Positions 1 through 12,200 of a stretch of 64,000 nt of DNA are shown here, in pieces. The stretch's first letter is position 1; each line of letters begins with the position of its first letter. This DNA comes from Limnoperna fortunei (lineage: Eukaryota > Mollusca > Bivalvia > Mytilida > Modiolidae): NCBI GenBank assembly GCA_944474755.1, contig OX104112.1, positions 89,665,756-89,729,755 of the forward strand, read 5' to 3'. Both the position numbers and the translations under genes were made by a program. Under the pieces are notes generated by a model, which was given only the letters and a program-made list of their open reading frames with translations, was not told the origin of the DNA and made no database searches.

Positions 1-3000
1 CAGAGTCGCAGAACATTGCAGCTAAACACATTGCTTCAAAGCTTGTAAACCTTGTCAATACTGAAGTTGTTGACCTTGGTGACAACTTGACTCATGTTGT
101 CCTGAAGCAGAAATATGAAGGAAAGGAGTCTTCAGAATGTTCTTTGCCACTCAAAAAACGAAGATTGCAAGGTTATAAAGAAGATGATCCACAAATCACT
201 ATTATAGAAGATGGACAAGAAAAAGTTACAGAACAAGAAACAAGTTCTCCTAAACCTGAAGGTACATTGCATATGAATGTTTAACCACACCTTTATACAG
301 TTGTTTATGTCTCAGAAGTAAAGTATGTGTCGGACTGGCATTGCTTGTTAAAGAATAAACCAAAACATAATCACTGAACAGAGAACATACACTATTCCTT
401 TCTCACTATTTTCCAGTATAAAACATATATTTTTATACTGTAGAAAAAACTAAACTTTATTAAAAATAGATAGCAGACATTTTATAATTCATTACTGTAC
501 ATACATGCATTAATACAGAAAACTATATTTAAAAATGTTATACAGAATTCTATAGTACAATGTTCATTAATAAATAAGTTGATTTTTTGCCTTAAAATAT
601 ATATTGTTATCTATTTTCAAGTACACATTTAACTGTATATGCATTTTAATGCATAGCAATATTAATTCATGTATCAACAGAAATAGTTGATCATATAGTG
701 TTTAATTTTAAGTTTAACTAATTATAAACAAATACTTGTATTGAACAAAGGCATCAGTGTTTCAACAGAGAGAGTGAAACCTGTAGCAGTGGATCCTACC
801 ACAAGTCTTATGTTACTGAATGAGATGCAGATTGCACTACAACAAGATGAGGATGGAGATTTGTAAGTAAAAAAATAGTGTATAAGTATATAACACATTT
901 CATATCATCATAATCATGCAGGAGCAGGGAATTGTTTTTTGACTTTAAGTAATTGTAAGTGTTAAGAAGAATTTTCCTTTTGGTGTGCTAATTTCAGTTG
1001 CGTCATGGTCCCAATTTTTTACTCAAGGATGCCGGTGCCGATTTTATACTTGAACTCCAGACCCTTGTGTTGAACTACTATGATTAATTTAAGATACAAC
1101 AAACTAAACCACACTTTTTACCATAATTTCGTATTGTATACTTCTTCTCTTGACAAATGTGCCAAGATGGATATTTATTATTCTAGTAGAGAACAGCAAG
1201 TACCAATTAAATTGACTTTAATTTTATTATACGAGGCATGGGATCCTCAACTGAGTGCATTACAGATATTTCTGCAGTTTTATTAGTTTTATTAGTCCCA
1301 AATGTGTTATGGATTTTAGAATGTTACAACTATTTTTCAGGAACTACATATATAATATAACATATATATACTTTTTTATTTAAGACCTCTTCATATAGCA
1401 GTTGTACATGAAAACATAGTAATGGTACAAAAGTTTGTACATCTGATGAGTATATCTGGTAAAAGTGTGGATAAATACAATAAGGCACAGCAGGTAAGGA
1501 GTGTATCTAAATTATTATTTGTAACACTAACATACTCTTCATAATTAATATTGAGAATTAAAAGAGACTCAAAATTGTTAGCTAACAAGGAAGTGGATAA
1601 TTCTTCCATTTCACAATAAAGATCTCATCTAAATGATAATTAATGTTGAAATGATGTGCTATACCAAGACTTTTCTATGAATTTATCTGATAACTGCTTT
1701 CAGTGAATTTTTGAGCACTAGCCACTTTCGTCAATTGAAAGAATATACTTGATTATAATGTACAATTATATGTCACAATGAATGCTTCTGAGCAGATGCT
1801 TATATGGCGCATCAGCTAAAGTGATTAAAGCCCTCAAAATCCTAAAAAAATTCCCTGCTTTGTAATTGAATTGTTTCACATTTATAAAAGTTACTTGGAA
1901 TTTTGGTCAAACTAAAATTATGAAATGCAGTTATTTCTGTAAAAATGTGTATTATATAAATGAGTTTGATGAAAATACTTTCAATCTAACACCGTTGTTG
2001 TTTGTTACACAGACTCCTTTGCACATAGCTGTAGAGCTGAAGTTTGTGCAGGCAGTCCATACATTGTTACTAGCTGGGTCTAACCCGAATCTTGTGAACA
2101 AAAATGGAGAAAACTGTATACACATGGCAGTCAAAGCAAACTCTCTCGAATGTCTTCAACTGATCTTTAAGTTTTCGCCTCGTCCAGATGTAAATGCCAG
2201 GAACTTTGATGGTAGATATTTTTTTATTTGTTTATTTTATGCTGTAAACAAGATTTGACATTGTGTTTAGCTTACCACACCTTAAGATGTAGCCATCATT
2301 TGGTTTTCTGTTGGTGTCCAACTTTCTATCTTCTCTAAAGACAAAACGAACATTAAACAAACCTGGCTGTAATAATCAGTGTTCAATCTAGAGCGCGCCA
2401 TTGCGCCATTCCTGCATTTTTTGTTGAATTGACGCGCTTAAAAAACCTCCTGGGTCATTACTGGCGCAACATAATTGTTCACAGCTTTGAGAAAGTCTCT
2501 TTAAAATATACCGCAAATTTAACTGTATTCACAGTCCTAAGTACGCTTTTTATCATCATTCATGTACAGTTACAATTTAGCAAGGGTCTAAATCACATAG
2601 ACAATCATCCTCCCAAGTCAGGGGTTCGGAGTCTGCGTTCGCTCCAGCTCCATCAGATGGAGCGAACAAGGACTCAGAACCCCTGACTTGGGAGGATGGT
2701 TGACAATATATTATCGATTTTTTTATTAGGGTCATGACCCCCTTAGGCCAAATTCTAGATTGAACACTGAATAATAGCATAAGGCTTCCCTACAATATCA
2801 TTACTGGTATTAGGTTGATGGCTCTGTGGACATGAGCATTTGGACTACAAGTACTGGGTACTAATATTTTTTAAACTTATCTAAAAACATAAATTGTTAC
2901 ATAAAATTTCTTTTATCGAAGATGGTGTCAGTTTAAAACACTTTTAAAATATAATTGTCTGTGAAATTTGTATATGCAATTCAGCTGTTGTAACTAATAG

Positions 3001-6000
3001 GAGATATTATAAATGCATTATGCTGAATAACAAAAGATAGAAGTATCTTCAAAGAGTATTGTGTGCAAAAACTTTATATAATATGATACACACATATTTT
3101 ATTGATTGAAAAAGCAAGCTGAATAACCATTTTAAATTGAAGCAGTCAACAATTGGATATATCTTTAATAATTAATTTCAGGCCTGGCACCGATTCATGT
3201 TGCTGTAATAAAGAACAACATGGAAATAGTGAAGTTTTTATTAGCAGAGAAAGCTGATGTGAACATTCAGGTTTGTACTCAATTAAATTTAGTACAATGC
3301 GATGACACCTTGAAAGTTAGAAAAAATGGTAATGTGAAACTGTTTCTAAAAAAACTCCAGTCCCTTATGTGAAATTGTTTCCCAAAAGCTTTTTTTTTAA
3401 ATAGCTCTACTGCATGTTTACATATTAAGTCGAAACAATCGACAGGCATGAAGGTTGATTCACTGTTTCAAATGAATGAAATAAGTATACAAGGCTGAAA
3501 CAAAAAAAGTTCCACAACAGACAAAAAATTAAACAGAAAAGTATTTAGTTGAAACTATAATAATAGTTAAGTGGTTGACAACGTTGTACTTTAGAGGGCA
3601 TAAAAACATGTTTATTTTTGTTTAAAATGTTTTCAAATTTTTCTACCCCCGCTCGACAGAGCCAGGGGTATATAGTGGTCTTCATGTCCTTCTGTCCACA
3701 TTTGGTTACTGGATGATAATTCAAAAAGTTTGCATCCGATTTGAACGAAACTTTGGGATATTGTTATATATAAGGTTGGTAAGAAGCCTATCAATTTTGG
3801 GGGAAATCTGTCAAATATCAAGGTCACAATCCACACAAAACTTTAGAAATTCTTACAAAAAAGATGTTTCCAAACAATAACTTCAAATGTTTGCATTTGA
3901 TTACAATGAAACTTTGGGATATTGTTTCATATTAGGTTTATCAGAAGCCTGTCGTTTTTTGGGGAAATTCATCAAATCTCAATGTAAAATTTGCCAAAAA
4001 AATTAGAAATAAAAAAACCGTGTCCAGACAATAACTTAAAAATCGACAAAAAACATTGAAAAATTTTTCCAAAAAAAGTTCTGAAAAAATTTAAGCGGGG
4101 ATTTCAGTTATCGCTAGATCGACTTTGTCTAGTTTCAAAATAGTGTTTAATGCCACTTTCAGGGATTTTTCAGCTGTATCATGGTGTCCACTTTTTATAA
4201 GGGGAGAAAGCCTTTGAGAACCCCCAACATTTGGGAGGATAACTGGCAATCCTTCTCAATTTAATACTGGGGTCAAGGGCACCCTGCCTGCAGTGAGACT
4301 TGAACCCTCAGCCTCAGTGTTGACAGGCATATGAACAAAAATTGACTAATTACTTTAACCACTTAGGCCAAACTTAAAAATATGTTTCTTTGTACCTTGG
4401 CAACACATCATTTTTTGACTGGGTAGGTAAGTAGGAAAAATATTTGTATTTATGAAACATCTAAAAGTTTCTTCAATGTTACACTTGGACATTTTTAATT
4501 CATGTCACGAATGAAATTGGCATAATGTTTGAAAATATAGTACACAGATCCCGCAGTTAAAACAGGCCTTTGTCATTGATCAATTTATATATCAAATACG
4601 GAACAAAGTCGGTCACAAAATCCGGAATGTGGTAGGTGCAGATAAAACATTATTATGTTAGTTTTTCATTTGTTAATATACATTTTTGGGTCAGGAAGAT
4701 TTTTGGTGGTTGATCAGGAAAGGGCAGACAAACTTAATTTTATTGAAGGCTCAGCCACAGAAGGCCACTGTTTGATTGATTGGATGTCTGCTTTACAGCC
4801 AGCGAGCAGTATTTCAGCTATATTCAGGACGGGAACAAGTTGACAAACAATAAATCAACGGAAAATGGGGGTGGGATGGGTCACAGGGAATACAATTTTG
4901 ACTGCCACTGGAAAAGTACGGTGTTTTGGGTAAAGGCAGAAAATTGTATGAAATTTTTTTGTCAAACATGGTCTTGTGTTTTCGGTTCTTGCAGTTTTGC
5001 TTGTATGCAACATGTGACATTTATGTTTTGTTCATAATCATTTAATGTATTTTATGTGCTTACAGTCTCTTAGACTCCTATTGAGACCTCTCATTGTTCT
5101 GCACAATTATGTCTAAAACAATATCTGTTCACATTTACATGTATGTGTACTTTCATGAAAGTACAGGTATAAACAAATCATGCATTACTGTTAAATTTAC
5201 ATGTACACTTTATGAAATTAAAAAGTAGCAACAGGACACATATTGTGATGTAACATTGACACAAAAGTAGTACACTATATAGAGTAATGATGTTCTTGTG
5301 TCTTGTAGTGGCATCTTACGGTAATACAAAGATAATATGCTATGTATAGAAATATTAGGATTTATGGTGGAACTGTATGCTGCTGTAATCTATGTAAATT
5401 ATACCAATTGTGTTTATTTTCTCTGTAACTCTGTAGTTTATGAGAATAAAGTATTCAAGTATTCAAAGGTTGTACACACAGGATCAAAAGTAAACTTTAA
5501 ATGGATATACCATTATACAAGATGCCACTTTATTTTTGTAGGATGGTAAGAGTGGCAGGACGCCATTATTCTATGCAGTAGAAGGAAACATTATACCAAT
5601 GGTAGAATTGTTCCAGAAGGTTGGAGCTAATTTAGATCTGCCAAATTATGCCAGCATCACAGCTGTCATGGCTGCCCAAGCAAGAGGTTTCCATGAAGTG
5701 GCCTCTATGTTACTCAGATGCATGGACTCCAAGGCATATCTGGAGATGAAAGAGAAAGAGAAGGGAACTCCACTTAAAAAGGTATGATAAAAATTAGATT
5801 CTTTAATGGTCATTGATCTACATCTTGGATTTATTAACCATATCATCTTTGTATGAACACAAATATTGCAGTCAGGTTTTAGCATAGGCAACTAGGTTAT
5901 GAGATTTTAACATTTATTTTATTTTCAAAAATCAGACATTGAAATATTGTAAAGATTGTTTCCTATTTAATCAATTTGTAAAATTTCTGTTTGATGAGTG

Positions 6001-7139
6001 TGTTACATCGTTAACAGTGAATATGATTACTGAAATATATTACAATAAATTCCGTCAAGTCATTTCTTTCTAAGCATGCTCCATTTATTTTTATATCGTC
6101 TTTGCTGTTTTAGGTTCCTATTCCTAGAATACCAAGCAAGTCTCATTTGATTCAAGCTGATACTAAGGCAGGAATGGTTGATTTACAACAGCTAACAAAC
6201 TCTGATTCAGAAGACTCTGTACAGTCTAATAGTAACAGTAGAAAACGAACCAAAAGTATTGACGTTAGAAAAGAACAATCTGTGCAGGAAAATGATGTTA
6301 CAAAACTAGAAAAAATCCAGACAAACAGCAAAACTTTAGAAAATGGAGTTCAAGAGAGTAAAAAAGAAATTCAAAATTCCAAACAAGATAATTCAGAAGG
6401 GATTCTTATCTCAAGGGAACTGTTAGAAAGACTACAGAACACAATGTTGACATTATTGGCTATGCAAAAAGTACAACAAACTCCAAATAATCAGTTACCA
6501 GGAACTTCATCTACCTCACCGAGTGTAGCAACTTTACCGATTCAAAGTACTGGAAATGTTAACCTTTCAAACATACTCCATAATGCGATCAGCACAAATA
6601 ATTCAAGTGTAAGTTTCGCTAGGAATATCATTGGTGATTCAGGTACTAAAAATATTATCAAGGAATCAAAGAATGTCAACATAAACAAAACAAGAGATAT
6701 GAGTAAAGACCAAAAAGTTCAGAATCTGAATGCACAAAATGAAAAGATGAAAGAAAATAAAACAAGACATATTATGTTACAAGAATTGCTTAATGTTAAC
6801 AAGTCTGATTTGGATAAATCTTTGGAAAAGTCACAGAAGACTAAGGAAAGTGTTATAGAAAGGTCAACTTTAAACAGACAAAAGTTGCAGGAAACTTGCC
6901 GAGTTGAAGAACCAATGGATGTTTCAGAGTCTGGAGGAGGAAGTCCAGATAGTTCACAACAGTCTACATCATCAAAGTTTGGCAAAAGTACAGGAGTAGG
7001 TCATGCTGCTATGAACCAACTAGGTCGTGTAACCAGTGTGTCAACCTCATTACAAGCTACCCTACTTCAAATGTTACAGGCCAAACAAAATAAACCATTG
7101 AATTTAACTACAAACAAAGACAACACTAATGTATCATGA
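1..7139 (+). CDS. Nuclear IkB-like ankyrin-repeat protein (Bcl-3 type), 5'-partial
   Basis: Seven exons join in frame with GT-AG introns: 1-261 (frame starts at base 3), 769-862, 1385-1493, 2013-2211, 3182-3270, 5542-5781 and 6114-7139 (stop TGA), giving about 672 codons. Exon 1 carries a basic stretch, SLPLKKRR, that looks like a nuclear localisation signal. Exons 2-6 encode about six ankyrin repeats, with signatures such as DGDLPLHIAVVHEN, QTPLHIAVELK, APIHVAVIKNNMEIVKFLL and SGRTPLFYAVEGN. The order and wording (DEDGD-PLHIAV, then ARNFDG and KSGR-PL) resemble Bcl-3 and other IkB proteins that bind NF-kB dimers. The last exon (342 codons) is low-complexity, Ser/Asn/Lys/Gln-rich and not recognised; it resembles a disordered regulatory tail. 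Upstream exons lie outside the window. An IkB-zeta-like or p105-type assignment is possible; no Rel domain is visible here. Confidence 0.85.
2377..2769. mobile_element. hAT-like MITE with internal hairpin
   Basis: The 16-bp terminal inverted repeats CAGTGTTCAATCTAGA / TCTAGATTGAACACTG are perfect and are flanked by AATAAT on both sides (2371-2376 and 2770-2775). The CAGTG ends resemble hAT elements, although hAT usually makes 8-bp duplications. A second inverted repeat of about 45-bp arms lies inside at 2606-2698. It has no coding capacity. It sits in intron 4 of the IkB-like gene. Confidence 0.75.
3642..4137 (-). mobile_element. Pearl-like element (bivalve tandem-core repeat)
   Basis: Reverse-complement relative of the element at 58309-59071. 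It begins with the GC-rich inverted motif around the GCTCGACAGAGCC sequence, has roughly two diverged copies of the ~170-bp core (heat words: TTTGGGATATTGTT, AAGAAGCC, GGGGAAAT), and ends with a GCGATCGC-like motif. It lies in intron 5 of the IkB-like gene. Confidence 0.7.
4140..4375 (-). mobile_element. tRNA-derived SINE, antisense copy
   Basis: Matches the SINE family repeated through this window: body words TTTCAGCTGTATCATGG and TGGCAATCCTT, then the complement of the tRNA-like head, with a B-box-like GTCTCACTGCAGGCAGG and an A-box-like GGCCTAAGTGGTTAAAG on the minus strand. Confidence 0.8.
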
Positions 7140-7282
7140 AAGTGTTCCTAAAATTTCTGTGGCATTTGAAATGAATTTGTTATTGTTATTTTTTATTTTG
7201 TCCATTATTGTTATTTTCTGAAATACCTGTGAATTATTTTTAATAAGGATGCTTACAAAATGTTATAGATTTTGTCTCTGTA

Positions 7283-7288
7283 AATAAA
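7283..7288 (+). terminator. Probable polyadenylation signal of the IkB-like gene
   Basis: AATAAA lies 144 bases after the stop codon in AT-rich sequence, a plausible end of the 3' UTR. Position only; no transcript evidence. Confidence 0.45.
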
Positions 7289-7836
7289 TATAAAATAGTT
7301 GATGGATTAAGATTAAATGATATTTTTGTCTTGTTTTTTAGTATTTAATAAGATAAGAATGAATTGCATGTATTATAGATCTAGAGATTTGTAGATTTTG
7401 CTTTGACCTTGTCTCATAAGTGAAATATTCCTCTAATGACTGTCTTTACAGTTTTGTACAAGATTTTGACTATAGTTTGCATGGTCTGAATATCAATTTT
7501 TATACTAGACCTGTTTTGATATCCATACATTTATAGTCTAGCTGATGTTGGCTGTTTTTGTTACACTGTTAAGTACAATTAAACATAAATTTTCATTTAG
7601 TGAAGATGGGAACCAGTCCAAAAGTAAGCTAGTTGTGTCCCCTGTATAGTATTGTCATAGAAAGGTAATTTTCTTAAAAACCAATTTATTCTTTGAACCT
7701 AAAAAATATAAATAACTGCAAGAACAAGATCAATTCTGGATAGAAGCGCCTGCTCCTAGAACTTATTTTATTTCACATGAGCTAATGTCCATGGGATCTA
7801 TTGCCATTACTTGAGTCTTTAAAGGTCATTATTTTT

Positions 7837-8170
7837 AACCAGGTTTTCAATGAAAATCCTGGTTATTAGATTAGGGTATGGTGGGCAGGCGCCAACAAAC
7901 AGTGTGTTTCCTGTCAATAACTTCAGTTTAGATAAACCAATCTTGCTAAAATTTGGTTATACCTAGCTTCTATGAAGACCTAGCTTGGGATTGAATTTGT
8001 AGCCAGTTGGGTCAAGGTCACTGTAACTAAAAATAGAATAATAGTCTCTTATCAATAGCTTTAGTTTGGATAAACCAATCTTGCTAGTATTTGCAAACAA
8101 CTTGGAATTGGATTGGGGCCAGTCGGGTAAAGGTCATTGTTACTTAAAATAGAAAAACAGTTTACGATCA
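7837..8170 (+). mobile_element. Pearl-like element, short form
   Basis: Starts with a hairpin (AACCAGGTTTTC / GAAAATCCTGGTT) and carries two diverged copies of a core sharing CAATAACTTCAGTTTAGATA-type and AAACCAATCTTGCTA words about 130 bp apart. Structure matches bivalve pearl elements; right boundary uncertain. Confidence 0.5.
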
Positions 8171-8497
8171 ATTACATGTACTATTATATAGCTGCTGCAT
8201 TTTTAATCTACAACTAAAATTAATTGTTAAATCATTATAAACCTTGTTTCATGGCATGACTACGTTTCTGGTTTTTTTTAAATCTGTTCCAACTGAACTC
8301 CATAGCTAATTTAAACCCAATTTGGCCTCAATCATCCATAAGGTGTTAGTTAAAGTTTGTGAAATTTGTTGCCACAGACCAACTTAAAAAATTTATATAG
8401 GGGTCAAATGTAAATCAGCAAAAGAAAAAATTTAACAACATTAACTACTTTTTATACGATTTGTTTAAATTGTAAGCCACCTTACAGGGATTTATAA

Positions 8498-8612
8498 ATC
8501 TAATTAAAATAAAATCTGTCATGTACTTCCCACTGTTTTTTATTGTTACTGGCTACCCAATAACAAAAAAGGGGAAGCAATTTAAAGATTTAATTTTAAT
8601 TAAATTATCAAG
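8498..8612. mobile_element. Decayed palindromic MITE
   Basis: Inverted arms TCTAATTAAAATAAAATC and GATTTAATTTTAATTA flank a centre with ATTGTTACTGGC and AATAACAAAAAAGGGG. The same plan is better preserved at 27497-27607. Confidence 0.6.
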
Positions 8613-9499
8613 AGAAACTTAACAGCAAAAGAGATCTGAGGAGCTAAAGATAATTTAACATCACCAAAATTGTCAGTTTACTTCTTGTAGGGGTTACTGG
8701 CTTCACATGTTTTTTGTGTTATTATCTTGAAAATTATAACTGTTAAGAATGCAACATGTAAATTAGCAGGTAGTGGGAGTGGTCAACAAATACAATGTTT
8801 TTTTTGGCCTTGCTTTTGATAATTATCATGGGTTTCTCAGTAAATGTTTATTTTGACATCCCCATTTTAAAATTGAATACCTTTCATGTCAGCCATTACA
8901 GGCTCCTAGGAGCCTCTAATTCAGTAATCATAAAGAGTGGAATAATTTATGACATGAAAGCATATTACTGAATTCAAGATACCCCATCAAATACAATGAT
9001 TAAGTATACATCAGTTTGCCATTTTAAAAACTGAACTGCCTATTCAAAGACACAGTAAACTATGATGATCACATCACATTAAAAAGTATTCAGGCTCATC
9101 TTGGAATTGATAAAATATTCCTTAACTTCAACAAAGTTAGTTTCCCTGTACCCATACTCTGTGAAAATTATTTATTTTTATGTACGAGTCCATTTATTTA
9201 TAAATGTGAAAAATTTACATGTACTATCTGTAAACCTGCAAGAAACAATTTTATTGTTTACTTGCCAGGATATGCTTTGTCTGTGCCACAAAAATATTTT
9301 TTGTGCATGTATAACTGCTGTTTTAACCAAAAGTAGTAGTACTAACTGCCATATGTTTACATATCTATATAAAGTGTTAATGTGTTTAAATCAGCTTCAT
9401 TTTGTAAGAAGAATATTTGTTTTGTTGCTTTTAAAATTTGTTAATGCATTAATAAATATATATATAGATGATTTGTTAGTGTGATTATTCAGTATTCTT

Positions 9500-12068
9500 T
9501 GTGTAAAGATCACTCATTAGCAAGACTGGGATGTACAGATTATCCTTCATTGTGATTGCCGAGACCAACTTGAAACATGGTCTGTAAGATCAGTTAGTAA
9601 AGATGATCTGTCATTGTGATAGACCATTCTAGTATGTTAAGATGGCTTGTGGTGACTGAACAGACCAGATTGTAAAATGATCTGTCATTATGATTGCCCA
9701 GTCTAGTATGTAAAGATAGCTTGTAGTGACTGAACAGACCAGTATGTAAACATGATGTCATTGTGATAGTCCATTCTAGTATGTTAAGATGGCTTGTGGT
9801 GACTGAACAGACCAGATTGTAAAATGATCTGTCATTATGATTGCCCAGTCTAGTATGTAAAGATGGCTTGTAGTGACTGAACAGACCAGTATGTAAACAT
9901 GATGTCATTGTGATAGTCCATTCTAGTATGTTAAGATGGCTTGTGGTGAATGAACAGACCAGATTGTAAAATGATCTGTCATTATGATTGCCCAGTCTAG
10001 TATGTAAAGATGGCTTGTGGTGACTGAACAGACCAGTATGTAAACATGATGTCATTGTGATAGTCCATTCTAGTATGTTAAGATGGCTTGTGGTGACTGA
10101 ACAGACCAGATTGTAAAATGATCTGTCATTATGATTGCCCAGTCTAGTATGTAAAGATGGCTTGTGGTGACTGAACAGACCAGTATGTAAACATGATGTC
10201 ATTGTGATAGTCCATTCTAGTATGTTAAGATGGCTTGTGGTGACTGAACAGACCAGATAGTAAAATGATCTGTCATTATGATTGCCCAGTCTAGTATGTA
10301 AAGATGGCTTGTGGTGACTGAACAGACCAGTATGTAAACATGATGTCATTGTGATAGTCCATTCTAGTATGTTAAGATGGCTTGTGGTGACTGAACAGAC
10401 CAGATTGTAAAATGATCTGTCATTATGATTGCCCAGTCTAGTATGTAAAGATGGCTTGTGTTGACTGAACAGACCAGTATGTAAACATGATGTCATTGTG
10501 ATAGTCCATTCTAGTATGTTAAGATGGCTTGTGGTGACTGAACAGACCAGATTGTAAAATGATCTGTCATTATGATTGCCCAGTCTAGTATGTAAAGATG
10601 GCTTGTGGTGACTGAACAGACCAGTATGTAAACATGATGTCATTGTGATAGTCCATTCTAGTATGTTAAGATGGCTTGTGGTGACTGAACAGACCAGATT
10701 GTAAAATGATCTGTCATTATGATTGCCCAGTCTAGTATGTAAAGATGGCTTGTGGTGACTGAACAGACCAGTATGTAAACATGATGTCATTGTGATAGTC
10801 CATTCTAGTATGTTAAGATGGCTTGTGGTGACTGAACAGACCAGATAGTAAAATGATCTGTCATTATGATTGCCCAGTCTAGTATGTAAAGATGGCTTGT
10901 GGTGACTGAACAGACCAGTATGTAAACATGATGTCATTGTGATAGTCCATTCTAGTATGTTAAGATGGCTTGTGGTGACTGAACAGACCAGATTGTAAAA
11001 TGATCTGTCATTATGATTGCCCAGTCTAGTATGTAAAGATGGCTTGTGTTGACTGAACAGACCAGTATGTAAACATGATGTCATTGTGATAGTCCATTCT
11101 AGTATGTTAAGATGGCTTGTGGTGACTGAACAGACCAGATAGTAAAATGATCTGTCATTATGATTGCCCAGTCTAGTATGTAAAGATGGCTTGTGTTGAC
11201 TGAACAGACCAGTATGTAAACTGATCTGACATGGTGATACCCCATTCTAGTATGTGAAGATGGCTTGTAGTGACTGAACAGACCAGTATGTAAACATGAT
11301 GTCATTGTGATAGTCCATTCTAGTATGTTAAGATGGCTTGTGGTGACTGAACAGACCAGATTGTAAAATGATCTGTCATTATGATTGCCCAATCTAGTAT
11401 GTCAAGATGGCTTGTGGTGACTGAACAGACCAGTATGTAAACGTGACCTGTCATTGTGATTGCCCAGTCTAGTATGTTAAGATGGCTTGTGGTTACTGAA
11501 CAGACCAGTATGTAAAGATGACCTGTCATTGTGATTGCAAAGTCTAGTATGTAAAGATGGCTTGTGGTTACTGAACAGACCAGTATGTAAACATGACCTG
11601 TCATTGTGATTGCCCAGTCTAGTATGTTAAGATGGCTTGTGGTTACTGAACAGACCAGTATGTAAACATGACCTGTCATTTTGATTGCAAAGTCTAGTAT
11701 GTAAAGATGGCTTGTGGTGAATGAACAGACCAGTATGTAAACATGACCTGTCATTGTGATTGCCCAGTCTAGTATGTTAAGATGGCTTGTGGTGACTGAA
11801 CAGACCAGTATGTAAACATGACCTGTCATTGTGATTGCCCAGTCTAGTATGTTAAGATGGCTTGTGGTGAATGAACAGACCAGTATGTAAACATGACCTG
11901 TCATTGTGATTGCCCAGTCTAGTATGTTAAGATGGCTTGTGGTGACTGAACAGACCAGTATGTAAACATGACCTGTCATTGTGATTGCCCAGTCTAGTAT
12001 GTTAAGATGGCTTGTGGTGACTGAACAGACCAGTATGTAAACATCACTTGTCATTGTGATTGCCCAGT
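9500..12068. repeat. Satellite array, 147-bp and 75-bp higher-order units
   Basis: From about 9600 to 11400 a 147-bp unit repeats with very few changes. It consists of two related ~73/74-bp halves (AAGATGGCTTGTGGTGACTG shared, then ATTGTAAAATGATCTG versus TATGTAAACATGATGTC). From about 11400 to 12068 the unit is 75 bp. Each 75-bp unit is itself two related ~38-bp monomers (CTAGTATGTTAAGATGGCTTG and CCAGTATGTAAACATGACCTG). Because 147 and 75 are multiples of three, long minus-strand reading frames (496 and 244 codons) run through the array; these are by-products. Confidence 0.95.
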
Positions 12069-12200
12069 TTAGTATGTTTGTTTGTTTGTTTAATGGTGTT
12101 TAATGCCAATTTCAGCAATTTTTCAGCTATATCATGGCGTCCAGTTTTTCTTGGGAGAGGAAGCCAGAGTACCCATAGAAAACCCCCGACCTGCTGTCTA
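12069..12200 (-). mobile_element. SINE fragment inserted in the satellite
   Basis: A (GTTT)n tail followed by the SINE body (AATGGTGTTTAATGCCAAT, CATGGCGTCCAGTTTTT, CCCCCGACCTGC) interrupts the array. The array resumes with CTAGTATGCTAAGATGGC. The tRNA head is missing. Confidence 0.8.

Larger units (their letters stand above)
7140..9490. other. Intergenic stretch after the IkB-like gene
   Basis: No supported gene. It holds the 3' UTR, a pearl-like element near 7837-8170 and a decayed palindromic MITE near 8498-8612. From 8613 to about 9490 nothing is recognisable; the 127-codon reading frame at 9101-9484 is AT-driven, with no protein-like composition. Confidence 0.7.

Noticed and set aside
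961..1080. Possible SINE remnant in intron 2 of the IkB-like gene
   Set aside because: Only short, weak resemblance (TCATGGTCCCAATTTTTTACT); not enough to call.
9101..9484. 127-codon plus-strand frame
   Set aside because: AT-rich, hydrophobic by composition, no motif, no splice partners.
9594..12054. Long minus-strand reading frames of 496 and 244 codons
   Set aside because: They are the satellite read in frame; unit lengths divisible by three explain them and no gene context supports them.
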